Assembly (NCBI GenBank): GCA_037157565.1
Contig: JAZHRO010000012.1
Location: 2,940,501 to 3,004,500, forward strand
DNA length: 64,000 nt
DNA from: Thalassia testudinum
Taxonomy: Eukaryota > Streptophyta > Magnoliopsida > Alismatales > Hydrocharitaceae
Direction of reading: 5' to 3'
In this document: positions 42,248-53,825 of the stretch, in pieces
Layout of the letters: every line of letters begins with the position of its first letter
Position numbering within the stretch: position 1 is the stretch's first letter
The notes under the pieces: model-generated
What the model saw: the letters and a program-made list of their open reading frames with translations, nothing else
Told to the model about the DNA's origin: nothing
Database searches by the model: none
Made by a program: the position numbers and the translations under genes

Positions 42248-43604
42248 TACCCCCATGCTTACTCCTTGCTAGTCCCTAGCATGGTTTATTCTAGCCTTTA
42301 TTTCCTTGGGGAATTCAAGAAGTAATTGCTTAGGCTTTTCGTTACTTGTTAATAAGAGGAAATATATGAAGATCTTAATCTACAAAGACTAAGCTGCACC
42401 TGGGTGTCTGCCAAAATACGAATGGCCCGAATCCTTGCTTTAATGTATATATAACTATACATATGTATACGTATATATATATTTTTTTAGAATTTTTTTT
42501 GGAATTCAGCGTGGGTTGGTAACTTTTTACGGCTACCCAACCCACCCAAAACTCGATGAAAACCCTAAGTGCTAAGCATCTTGGTGTGAATGTTGTGATA
42601 GACTCACTTAACGGTAATTGAGACAGACTTCGAGTTTCTACGCCTCTAGGTGACCGGAAAAGAAAACAAATTTTTCCTGAAGGTGTATTTGTTCGATTGG
42701 TAGCTTTCACCCTACGTTCTTTTTACTTGGGGTCAACACAAGGATTTTCTAGTGTATATCTCCCTGGCTTGTACTACTTCCCCGCTTCTTCCTTAGGTGT
42801 TTTGGTCTTTTTTGTGTAATTATTAAGCTGGACTCTGGACAACCGACCAATGGGTTGTTACCCACGATCACTTGCAAGCCATACTTGTGCGGTGAAGTGT
42901 GGTTTATTTTCTTTTCTTCTTCTTCCCTTTTTTTTTTCGTAGGTGGCTTCCCTGATCTCAAATGTACCTAGAGGAAGCGAAAAAGAAATGGCCTGTGGCT
43001 GGGTTCTAGACAACCTGCCAATGGGCTGTTACCCACGACAACTTGCCAGCCATACCACCCTAGAGAGTTCATTAGCTACCCAATTTCTGTCAAAATCTCC
43101 GAGAAGTGAGTCTGTGCAAAAAATGTGTGCAGATGCTTAGACTCAAAGTTTTCCTGAGTTAGAGGGTGAGTTGATAAGTCGTATACTTATTACCTTATTT
43201 AGTAGGTGGATTAGAATAGCTTAAAGTTGCAAGGATTCGCTGCTAAATCCATATTTTAACAGACACCAGTGCTGATTAAGCCTGAAGGCCTGAAAAGTCT
43301 AAGTGTTTAAGTTCTTTTTGTATTATTTCCCACTATTGACAAGTTTCGAATGCGTAAGTTTTCTTCCTAAATTCAATTTTTTTTTTAATTATTTATTCAG
43401 ACTGATTAATTGAACTCAGGATTATGCAATTTATCACCCCCCCATGCTTAAGTTGGATAATGTCCTCATTGGCAGATTCATGGATGCAGAAGGGTTCAAA
43501 AAGATAGTACCTGAGTGACGTAAACTACCAAATCAGTCTGAATCCGCTGGGTTGCCTCCCAGGAAGCGCTGAGTTTAACGTCTCCAGCTGGGCGGTGCTT
43601 GGTG
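42248..43604 (-). other. Element D polypurine tract and 3' noncoding region
   Basis: Read on the minus strand: the end of pol at 43605, the post-pol block (43549-43592), an internal GCATGGGGGG tract (about 43436-43450), two 60-bp units (42996-43056, 42829-42890), an imperfect TTGCTAG hairpin (42263-42283) and a terminal TAAGCATGGGGGTA (42248-42261). No gene is seen. Confidence 0.8.
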
Positions 43605-46600
43605 TCAGCACTCAACGAGGGTGACACTTTCCTTGGGGGGTACCTGGGCCAGGAAATGCTTCAATCTTTGACCATTGACTGTAAAGGTGTGCCTGGTATT
43701 AAGATCCACGATTTCAACTGCCCCATTGGAATAGGGCTTGACCACCCGAAATGGTCCTGTCCATTTGGACCTAAGTTTCCCTGGGAAGAGTTTTAGGTGT
43801 GCATCAAACAGCCAGACTTGTTGGTTCGGCTCAAAGGTTTTTCTATGAATGAGTCAGTCGTGGATGGCTTTCATTTTCTCCTTATATAGCTGACTATTGT
43901 CAAAGGCGTCTCGACGAATTTCTTCGAGCTCAGATAATTGAAGCGTCCTTTGCGCACCGGCTAACTGGGGATCCATGTTACATTGCTTGACAGCCCAGTA
44001 AGCCCGGTGTTCCAATTCGACAGGGAGATGGCAAGCTTTGCCAAAGACCAAGCGATAAGGCGACATGCCTGTCGGGGTCTTAAAAGCGGTCCTGTATGCC
44101 CACAGGGCATCGTCAAGTCGTGTGGACCAAACTTTCCTGTCAGGTCTCGCAGTCTTCTATAAAATGTTCTTGATTTGTCTGTTTGAGACCTCAGTCTGCC
44201 CATTTGTTTGTGGATGATACGGGGTGGCAATGCGATGGTTTACCCCATATTTTATAAGTAGGGCACGGAATTGGGAATGGATAAAATGGCTTCCACCATC
44301 ACTGATCATGGCCTTGGGTATTCCAAATCGGGAAAAGATGTTCTTCTTCACAAAGTCTATGACCGTCTTGTGATCGCATCGTCGGGTGGCGATGGCTTCA
44401 ATCCATTTGGAAACATAGTCTACCGAGACCAGGATGTACTCGAAGCCGTTGGATGGTAGAAAGGGGCCCATAAAATCGATACCCCAAACGTCGAAGATTT
44501 CGACAATCAAAATGGGATGAAGGGGCATCATATCTTTCTTGGTCATGGTCCCCAGCGTTTGGCATCGTGAGCAAGTCTTGGCAAAGATGTGTGCATCCTT
44601 AAATAGGGACGGCAAATAAAATCCAGACTGCAAAACTTTTGCAGCTGTTTTCTTGCCAGAGAAATGGCCGCCACATGCTTGGTCATGACAAAAGAAAAGC
44701 ACACTCTGAACTTCGTCTTCGAGGATGCACCTCCTGATGATCTGATCAGCACAGAGGCGAAACAGCATGGGATCATCACAGAAATAGTGCTTGGCCTCAG
44801 CCAAGAACCTGTCCCGTTGCTGTCTAGACCAGTTGTGCGGGGTTTGCCGTATAGCCAGGTAATTGACATAATCAGCATACCATGCCATTTTCTTGTCTTG
44901 CACGGCTAGGATGTGTTCATCAGGGAAGGTATCAGATAGAGGTAGGGAGGGTCCAATGTGGTCTGGATGAAGTCTTGACAGGTGGTCAGCTACCACATTT
45001 TTCGATCCGGCCTTGTCTCGGATTTCCAGGTCAAATTCCCGCAAAAGCAGGATCCATCTGATGAGCTTAGGTTTTGCATCCTTTTTGGCCAATAGGTGCC
45101 GGATGGCTGAATGGTCAGTGTAAATAGTCACGTGGGATCCCAGCAAGTATGATCGGAATTTCTCAAGTCCAAAGACTACAGTGAGCAACTCTTTCTCTAT
45201 GACCATATAATTACGTTGGGCCTCGTCCAACGTTTTGCTCGCGTAGTAGATCACCACGGGCTTCTTGTCTTGCCTTTGTCCCAGGACAGCATCTATGGCA
45301 AAATCTGATGCATCACACATAATCTCAATGTCCTGGGACCAGTCTGGGGGTTGAAGTACAGGTGCGGAGGAGACTAAATCCCGGAGGATGTGATAAGCCT
45401 GGATGCAATCAGGAGACATGTGGAATGTGGCGTCATTGGCTAGAAGGTCGGTCAAGGGTTTGGAAAGTTTGGAAAAGTCTTTGATGAACCTAGGAAGGAG
45501 CGAATCTGCCGGACCAAACTAGGTGGAGGAAGTTTGGAAATTAAATCAACCTTAGCTCGATCTACCTCGATGCCCCTATGCGAAATGATGTGTCCGAGGA
45601 TAATTCCTTCTTGAACCATAAAATGGCTCTCTTCCCAACTTAACACCAAGTTAACCTCGATACATCATTTCAGGATTTTCTCCAAGTTGCTCAAACAATG
45701 GTCGAATGAATTCCCAAATACAGAGAAATCATCCATAAAGACCTCTAAATATTCACCCACCATTTCTGAAAAAATGGCTAGCATGCAATGCTGGAAGGTC
45801 GCAGGTGCGTTGCATAACTCGAACGGCATTCGACAGAATGCAAACGTGCCATACAGGCAAGTGAATGTGGTCTTTTCCTGATCTTCCAGAGCATTTGCAA
45901 CTTGGTTATATCCTGAATATCCATCCAGGAAGCAAAAATACTTCTACCCTGCCAATCTTTCAAGGATTTGGTCAATGAATGGCAAGGGGAAGTGGTCCTT
46001 CTTAGTGGCTTCGTTAAGCTTCCTATAATCAATACACACCCTCCATGTGGTGGTGGTGCGGGTGGGGATGGATTCGCCATGATCATTATTGACAACGGTG
46101 AGCCTAGCCTTCTTTGGAACCACTTGAGTGGGGCTCACCCAGGGGCTATCGGAGATGGGGTAGATGATGTCGGCTTCAAGCCACTTGATAATTTCTTTTT
46201 TAACGACCTCCCGCATGTTAGGGTTTAATAATCTCTGCATCTGGCGAGAAGGTCGGGCCCCGTCTTCCAAGTAAATCTTGTGGGTGCAATAGGTGGGGCT
46301 AATTCCTCTTAGATCTGAGATGGTCCAACCAATGGCGGCCCGATGTTCCGAAAGAGTTGCAGTCAACCTTAGTTCCTGATCCTTGGTTAGATGGGAATTA
46401 ATAATCACTGGGAAGGTCTGGTCAGGTCCCAAGAAGATGTACTTGAGATTCTCGGGCAATGGCTTAAGTTCAAGTGCGGGTGGGACCACAGTCGATGGGA
46501 GTGGAAATGACGGGAGTTGATCAACATCGATCTCTTCAAATGGTGTCATGTGATGGTTCTCAGCCTTACAGAGGTCCATGGGTAAGCATGGTGACGAGTC

Positions 46601-47500
46601 GGAACCGTCACTACGGGTTTTGTGGTCTGAGACAGAACTGAGGGTAAGGCATACCTCGATTAAAGTTTCCACGGGATCATGTTCCTCAATGTAATCGCAA
46701 TCAAAAGACTTTGTCGCCCGGAAGATATCCAATTGCATTTTCCTGTCCCTGAAGGCGATTTCCATACATCCCGTGTCGCAATGGATGTTTGCTTTAGCCG
46801 TAGCTAAGAAAGGTCTGCCTAAGATTATGGGTGCGTTCTATAATTTTTCAGGGACTTCCATGTCGAGCACCAAAAAGTCGACCGGGAAATAGAAGTCCTT
46901 GACCCGTACAATCACGTCCTCGACAACCCCCTTCGGGGTTTTAACTGATCTATCCGCCAGCTGGATGGTGACAGGGGTTGGTGCCAGCTCCCCAAATCCA
47001 AATTGGTGGTACAAGGTTGTTGGAATTAGGTTGATAGAAGCACCTAGGTCCAGGAGCGCTCTATCAAATGTCATGTCCCCGATATTGCAGGAAATCAGGG
47101 GTGCTCCTGGGTCAGTTCGTTTGAGTGGAAGGTTGCTTGATATCACGGAACTGGCTTGCTCAGAGAGTACAACCTTCCTAGGTGCTTGAGGTCTCGGCTT
47201 ACGCTTGGGTGTATAGGCATCCTTTAAGAACTTGGCGTAAGTGGGGATGTGTTTGACAGCTTCTAGGAGCAGAATATTAATCTGTACTTGCTTAAAAATT
47301 TCCAACAGCTCAGTTTCCACAGTATTCTTCTTTTTCTTGATTGTTTCCAAGGCCTCAGGATAGGGTGTCTGAATGTGGATTGGTTCCATGTCTGGGTCCT
47401 TGGTTGGTGTCTCTTCTGATTCAGGTATTTCAGCAGGTAAAGTCTCGGGGAGGGTCGGCCATTTGGGATCCTGGGTTTTGGTGCCGCTTCTCAAGGTCAC
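43605..47500 (-). pseudogene. pol: Element D pol (protease, RT, RNase H, integrase), broken
   Basis: Reading leftwards: linker (TLRSGTKT at 47500), protease (LLDLGASINLIPT near 47040), RT ([16 protein letters not shown] near 46020), RNase H ([12 protein letters not shown] near 45320), integrase ([10 protein letters not shown] near 44680; GIDFMGPF near 44480; ISDGGSHF near 44290), ending in TGA at 43605. Stops near 46838, 45944, 44157 and about 43855 are CAG-to-TAG or CGA-to-TGA relative to C or A. A deletion of about 24 bp with frameshift near 45490 removes the HVGFYRRF segment of the RT. It cannot encode an active enzyme set. Confidence 0.92.
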
Positions 47501-47580
47501 AGCATTCGCAGAGGCATTGGGGCCATGGGGTGATCCTTGAGAAGATGAGGATGAAGAAGCGCCAAACCCAGGAGGTGTTT

Positions 47581-49266
47581 GTGGGGCTGGCTAGACCATG
47601 TGAGCCTACCCGGGGTTGCCTTGGAACCCTTGCAAATTGGAGCCTCTGTTAATTATGTTTCGCGGGTTCGGTTGTGGTTGGGAAGGTAGAGATCCTTGTT
47701 GTTTACAGTCCAAGAGTTGGCTTAACTGTCCCTTTACCAAGGTCATTTCCTCCTGATGGTTCTGGTTCATGTTAGCCATCATCTTTATTAGGGTGTCCAT
47801 TTGGTTTTGTGGGGGAGGGGCCACCCTATTCTGGTTATATTGGGGTCTAACTAGTGGTCCTTGCTGATAGGGGGGCAAGTGTGGCTGTTGGTTTGGCCTG
47901 GGCTGGTTTTGGAATTGCGGTGGTTTCTGGTTTGTCCAACCAAAGTTGGGGTGGTTACGCCAGCCGATGTTGTAATTGTTGGAGAAAGGGTCAGGTTTCG
48001 CATATCCTTGGACGGCTTGCACATCTTCTAGAATAGCCGATGTTGATGAAGAAGGGAGTAATCAAGGGTCAAGGGAGCAAAGGTCCCTCCCTGGAACGTG
48101 GTCAAGGGTTGTTCCAGGTTCAGTTGGGTGAAGGGCTGGACCAGGTCAACATTATGTGCTCCCTTTGCTAGGGAGGAAGTCTGCAAGGGGTTCCTGGTTT
48201 GGTTTAGTAGCTCATCAATCTTTTTGCCCACCAATTCCACTCGATCCAACTTTTTGGCAATGATGTCCATGTCAACCATTTTAGAATTTGCTTGCACCTC
48301 ATAAATCCCACCATGGGGTTGACTGGACCTGTTGAACTGGTTCATGGAGGCATTGTTGAGCGAATTCTCGCTCATAGACTCAAAGAGCTGAAACGCGCTC
48401 TCCTCGTCTTTGTTTAGGAAGTTTCCCCCGCATGAGGCATTGACGAAGTTCCGTAGGTTGCTGTCCAGACCGTGGTAGAAGATCTGGGCCAATTGCCACC
48501 TTGGAACTTCATGGTGTGGGCATTTCCTCAAAAGTTCATTAAATCTTTCCTACACCTCATGAAATTGTTCCCCACCCTGGAGTGTAAAGGTCGTGATAGC
48601 TCTTCTGAGGGCATTGGTCTTTCCTATTGGGAAGAATTTCTTTAAAAATGCATGCCTCAGTTCTTCCCAGGTGGTGATGGGTCTACCTAGGGTTCTAAGC
48701 CAATGAGAAGCCTTGTCTCTTAATGAGAAAGGGAACATCTTGATTAGAACAATGTCAAGGCTAATGTTCCTAGGTTTTACTGTTCTTGCTATGCGGTCGA
48801 GATGCTCTAGGTGCTGAAAGGGGTCCTCATTTGAGCTTCCATGAAAGTGGCTCTGGATCAGACTTAATACATTAGGTTTTAGCTTAAAATCATCTCCCCC
48901 TTCGGGGATCCTAAGGTGTGGCTCGACTCCAATAGCAGAAGGGTTATAGAAATAACGAAGGGGTCTTGGCTGGTCCTGAAATGGCGATAAATTAAGTGGG
49001 GGTTGCCCTGGTATGTTTTGGAAAGGTGGTGGTGGTTGTTGTGGTGGGTTCTGTAACTGTTGTATGGCTTGCATGATGGTTTGGATTTGTTGTTGCTGCA
49101 GCCGATGGTTAGCATTGATTTGAGCTTGGATGATGGCCATAGCATCTGATGGGGGTTGATCTTCGACCTCATCTACCCTAGGTTCAGCCATGTTAACAGA
49201 ATTGCATCGCCTAGATTCCTGCCCCAAAACATGCAACTCGGGACGCAGTGAGCGTGTCCCATGCAT
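47581..49266 (-). pseudogene. gag: Element D gag (capsid), broken
   Basis: The ATG at 49264-49266 (MHGTRSLRPEL) starts a frame colinear with C gag, with FPFSLRDKASHWL, WEELRHAFLKKFFP and NASCGGNFLNKDE. It stops near 48550 where a TGG has become TAG. It continues in the same frame, then shifts by one base near 48030-48050 and meets CAG-to-TAG at about 47593. The glutamine-rich N-terminal linker (RLQQQQIQTIMQAIQQL) and proline-rich tail match C. Confidence 0.9.
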
Positions 49267-50382
49267 ACACTAGAGAAGAACAGGAGGGGATGCGGAGGGC
49301 GACAGATGAGAGAAGTGTGTTTCAATTAAGCACTCAAGCCTAGCCCTTATGGTGTATCCCTTAGGAGACCTAGAAATCTCGCAAAGGGTGATTAAGTCCG
49401 TAAGCACTGGACTCCCCTTCCCAAGGCTAATCTGGCCAGGTTGATTACGAGGGGATTGCAGGGAAGGTTCTTCCTTTGGCTTGCGCCTCCGGTTCCGTAG
49501 ACCCCACAACCGCGGTCGTTTGACACTGCCCTGCAGCCTTGTCACCAGATTCTACCAAGGGATTGAAAGCCAAGTGCCTAGCGAACAAAACCTCACCTTT
49601 TGAGACTTAACTCTGTCCTGCCTAGGGCACGTCTACTCAGTTTTAAAGGGTTAGGATAGTGCTTGTGCTTAGGGTGATGTGATGAGGCGTTGATTGGGGT
49701 GGTGCCTCTTAATTTTCCACTTTTCAAGGTGTGTGCTTCTAGCAAAACATGGTTTTCAAGCAAGGATTTTTAAGGTGTGGTGTCTTTTAGTGTTTCATCC
49801 TTACTTTTAGTGCTTTTTAGGGTTGACGTGTCTTAATGTTTTCAACCAAGTTGCAGTGGGCACGTCAAGTTCTGCACACAATTCGATGAAAGTAGCTTTC
49901 CTTTTTATTTTGTAGAGGCTCTAAAACCCTAGTATGCTCATCCTAAAGATCGTGCAGCTTCTATTGGATGAGTCAATTTTTAGGGTTGAGTGGTGCAGCC
50001 CAGGTCAACTCACGGTGGCTTCTCAAACACCACTCAAGAGAAAAAAAAAGAAAAGAACACTCCAAGAATTTATTCAGCATATTAGAGTGTACATTTTTTT
50101 GTAGGGTGATGTGTTAAGAATGTGGGTCAAGCAATCATTCACCAAGCCAATTTTTTTTCAGTTTTTACAATTTTTTTAGCTTTTTCACGCAAGCAAACAA
50201 TGAGAGAGAGAGGTTTCTCACTATCGGTCCTCGAGGCGCCTACTCCCTTGCTACCATCGTGGGATGCGTCACTTCACCGTCCATGCGTCGAATTCCTGCA
50301 ACCATCAAGTAAAAAGGAAAATAGGGCATTATACGATGTGAGAATGAATGTGGAATGGAGGTGACAAAACAAATCCGTTGCC
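49267..50382 (-). other. Element D untranslated leader
   Basis: It is the inverted counterpart of 7511-8620, with the conserved block before gag at about 49290-49545. No gene is seen. Confidence 0.75.
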
Positions 50383-50400
50383 TCCCCGGCAACGGCGCCA
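50383..50400 (-). other. Primer-binding site of element D (tRNA-Asp)
   Basis: The minus strand reads TGGCGCCGTTGCCGGGGA, five bases from the 5' LTR at 50406. Confidence 0.93.
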
Positions 50401-50405
50401 AAAAC

Positions 50406-51827
50406 TGACGTGGTCTTGTGCGTGTGTGTTAAGAGGTGTCGTTATAGATGCACTTGATACGTTGATTTTAAAAGAAGTAAACGGAGGTGAGTCCGAGTGT
50501 CGGTCTCAGGGAGGCGTAGAAATCAGGTTTTGTTTATCACTTGTTGTCACGAGAAAGGTGGAGTTTTGCTTGCGAAGGAGACGATTTTGAAAAGCGAGAG
50601 CGAGAGCGAGAGAGAGAGAGTTTAGGGTTAGAAAGCTCTTGGTTTTGATCATGCACTTTGAACAGAAATTAAAATGGCGATTGAATGGAAAATAATTTCA
50701 TTAAACATGCATTCATAGTTCATAGTTTACAACATTAAATACATGCTTCAACAAAAGTAAATGAAAGCTTAAAAGAGAGAGAGAGAGAGAGAGAGATAGA
50801 GAGAGAGTGGAGAGAGATGAGGTAGCCACGGCGGTGGAGGAGGCTCTGTCGGTGGCTCGTCGTCTCCGGCGATTACAAAAGTGCCTAAAGCTAGCTAAGA
50901 GAGGAGTGGAGTGGTTGCAAGGGGGAGAGTATGCATTGAATGGTGGTAGAAGGGGGTTTAAATAGAGTTAACGACTTCCTAAAAGAAGAATGGGCTTTAG
51001 AGACATCCAGAGCATCGCTAAAATCGCTTCCAAAAGCGTCGATGAAGCCCGCCTGCCGCCGGTCAGCTGCCCGCCCCAGTCTTCTTCTTCGCGCGATCCG
51101 TGGCTGCTGAACGAGAGTCGTCCGATCGAAGATCGGACAGCTGAGAGCCTTCTACGCCCGCGCAGAGATCGCACCTCGGGTGCGTGTGTGCGCATGCATT
51201 TCCGCTCGGCATGCGCGCCCGCGTGGGTGCTCGGGAGCTATCGTTGCGCCGCGTGGCAAGATCCTGGCCGCCCGCTGCTGATCGGGCGGCCCAATTTTTT
51301 CCACGCCCTTCTCTCGCCTTCGATTTCTGCTCCGCGTGGCTCGAACGCGCGTCGCGGCGATGCGGGCGTGTGCGCTAACCGCTGCGCCACGCCCGCGCTT
51401 TGTCGCGGCGATTGCAGGCGAGCGTGTGGATCTCGGCCGTTCGATCGAAGATCGACGGTCGAGATTTGTCCTTGGCCGGCTAAAGGCGTGCGTGCAGTGG
51501 GGGCGGGCTGACGTGGCGCAATCTGGGCTGTTGATCTCCAGATCAACGGTCAGAATTTCTTAGGCCCATTGTGGGAGCTCCGGATGTCGGATTTGGCCGA
51601 TCTTGAGTCCGTTGGACTCCATTCATCGTTCTGAATCCATCTATGCGGTCCGATTGCTCATCTGAGACCTGCTTTGACAAATGCTTTACACAAATTGCCA
51701 TTAATACAGTTTATAAGCAATCTTGGTACTTGATGCATGCAATGCTCCTATTCTACTTATGTTGTGCCTTTTTTTCTAAAGATGGGCCATATTCAACCTA
51801 ATTCTACCCCCTTGTGTGGTGTTATCA
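50406..51827 (-). repeat. Element D 5' LTR (1422 bp)
   Basis: The minus strand runs from TGATAACACC (51827) to CACGTCA (50406). It contains the best-preserved tRNA-like D-arm (A box complement 51379-51389, B box complement 51341-51346). It also contains GATC dyads and a GA microsatellite near 50775-50806. Confidence 0.93.
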
Positions 51828-51832
51828 GCGAA

Positions 51833-52254
51833 CACTTTTTTTTTAAAATCTCTGCGGCCGACTTCTGCAACCACTTGCGGAGATTGCGAGTGGTTGGAAC
51901 AGAAGGATAAGTCCTATCTGTTAGGCATGATACGTCCGATAAAACTATCAGACATCTTAAAATGTTTGGTTGGCAAGGAGTCCGCATTGGAGGTTCTAGA
52001 CGTCCAGACTAGATTCCAGACATCTTAAAATGGGATTTTGGACGTCTGACTGCTGCCTTCAAGTGTCTTGCACCTAGCCTGCATCCACCAAATAATTATC
52101 ATATCATATCATATGTTATTAAGCATAAAATTGGTGCATAACATGATACATAGGCTATGTTGAATTCCCCCTTAATTCCTAATTAAATATTAACTAAGAA
52201 TGACTAATTAAGAGTACTTAGGCCAAATAATGGTCCACAAAAGTGGACTTATCA
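51833..52254. repeat. Element F, right part with 20-bp-spaced ACGTC motifs
   Basis: Motif starts at 51931 (TACGTCC), 51951 (GACATCT), 51999 (GACGTCC), 52019 (GACATCT) and 52041 (GACGTCT) give two exact 20-bp pairs plus one 22-bp step. The end has a GTCCAC-AAAA-GTGGAC hairpin (52233-52248) and terminates TTATCA before the CTTTC target copy. No gene is seen. Confidence 0.65.
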
Positions 52255-52259
52255 CTTTC

Positions 52260-52594
52260 TAAGCTGTAATAAACATTGGATTCAAAATACATGATTGTTT
52301 CTCTCTCTCTCTCTTATGTATTTTTGCAAGTAGATAAAGTTTTCATCAACCTAATCTATTGCTTGATAAAAATACCAAAAAAATTAGAAAAGAGAAAAAT
52401 GACAAAAAAAACAAATAAAAAGTGAAACATGGATTTTTAAAACCAAACGTTCACCTCTCCGTGTTCAGCCTGGGACTCACCTTTCGAGTTTTGGTTATAA
52501 ATATTATCTGATCGACAGATATTCTCACGAATCAAACTACGACGATGGGTTTTTCCAAACCCGAACCTTTCTGTGTGCGAAATCCGCCTAATCA
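52260..52594 (+). repeat. Element E 5' LTR, second part
   Basis: It matches 58085-58429 of the 3' LTR from TAAGCTGTAATAAACATTGG to CCGCCTAATCA, three bases before the primer site. It completes the LTR broken at 4827. Confidence 0.9.
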
Positions 52595-52597
52595 TTT

Positions 52598-52615
52598 TGG
52601 CGCCGTTGCTAGGGA
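52598..52615 (+). other. Primer-binding site of element E (tRNA-Asp)
   Basis: TGGCGCCGTTGCTAGGGA matches the A and B primer sites with two changes near the 3' side. Confidence 0.88.
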
Positions 52616-53825
52616 GGCAACGCTCTTTAGTTTTTCTTGCGTTTTCTCGCATTACTTACATATTTTTCTAACCTATATTTCTTCTTCGATTTATTGTCTT
52701 GCAGGAACCCAATCGAGGAGTCGAAGACGGTAAATTGGAGTAAAGTGCGGGTAGAGACATTTGTAAGTTTTCCCTCACCACCCTCACCCTAGTTTTCATT
52801 CCATAACCTAATAACTCAAACACAAATCAACTTAGGTGCCTTTTATAAACCCTAGGATAGATCTGGTTGTTTGTTTGCCACCTCCACTCATCTCACCCAC
52901 CTGCATATAAAAAAAAACTCTTCTCTTGTGGGATTTTCTAAAAGAGACACACATTAACACTCACAACTCTCGTGCTAAGGTGCACCACTCCACTTTGATT
53001 CTACCACTTAATCGGGATCTGACCTGTGGACCCGGTAGACTTCAACTTAATACACATAAGTGAGTAGAAATCTTAATAGGTTAAACATCTTGTGTGCCTT
53101 AATCAATTGGTGCAATGGGCCAATTGATTGAGCTTATTGGGCCGCATCACTCAATTTAAAATTGATTGATCAAGTAGCTTGCCCCATAGGGTTGATTTTT
53201 AGGGCTGAACAAGGCACTCCACTTTTTATTTGTAATTTTCAAAGGAATCTATCATCACCAGTGCTATCCAAATTTGGAGTGTTCTCCTGACCCAAAAATT
53301 AAACCCTAAAAGCTACTAAACAAGGTTAAACCCTAAAAGACACATTACCAAATAACCTTGTTTGAAAACACTGGTTGTGCACACACACACTTTTTAACTG
53401 ATCATTAAGGGCACAACCCATCTAAAGGGCCCATCACATTCCAAGAGCACGATCATCCCAAGCCTAATTAAAACTGAGTAGACATTGGCCTTAAGGATTG
53501 ATTTGCTCTTCAGGGCTTAGACTAAGATTTTTTCGATTAGTCTACTTCTACTGTTCAATCTGTTGTCTAGTTGAGGGAGTAGAATCAAACGATCGCAGCT
53601 GAGGGGTCAACGGAATTGAAGGCGCAAATCGAAGGAAGAACCTTCTCTCTAGTCCCTCCCTTTTAACTAGTTGGATTGGTCGGATAAAAGTAGACCAAAT
53701 CATCTCTAAGCTTAAGACAGGTCTTGGGAGTTTGTAGGTCTTTAGGCTAACCTACCTAAGGATAGGGTTGATTGCTTGTATTGCAGGGCTCCTTTCTTTT
53801 TTCTGATTTCCCCTCCTATTCTACC
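52616..53825 (+). other. Element E untranslated leader, related to that of C
   Basis: The block at about 53586-53660 (CAAACGATCGCAG, AAGGAAGAACCTTC and C-rich flanks) parallels C at about 8370-8450 in order and spacing. No gene is seen. Confidence 0.7.

Larger units (their letters stand above)
40839..51827 (-). mobile_element. Element D: decayed Athila-type gypsy of the same family as C, opposite strand
   Basis: D has a 3' LTR on the left (40839-42247), pol and gag pseudogenes, a primer site (50383-50400) and a 5' LTR on the right (50406-51827). Its flanks are GCGCA/GCGAA, a target duplication with one mismatch. At 10.99 kb it is colinear with C. It is uninterrupted where C holds B, and it supplies the reference for C's reading frame. 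Its gag and pol are broken by different mutations from those in C, so the two decayed separately. Confidence 0.93.
4828..52254. mobile_element. Element F: probable solo LTR (about 1.7 kb), split by C and D
   Basis: F is defined by its ends: it starts TGAAAGAGC at 4828, ends GGACTTATCA at 52254, and is flanked by CTTTC at 4823-4827 and 52255-52259. Its own sequence is only 4828-6104, 40826-40838 and 51833-52254, about 1712 bp. TG...CA termini plus a 5-bp duplication are LTR hallmarks, and no coding, primer-site or polypurine sequence is present, so a solo LTR left by LTR-LTR recombination is the simplest reading. The right part carries GACGTC-like motifs 20 bp apart, as in the copia LTR of H, so a Sirevirus-like origin is possible. 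A small non-LTR-derived element with chance TG/CA ends is the alternative. Confidence 0.65.
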
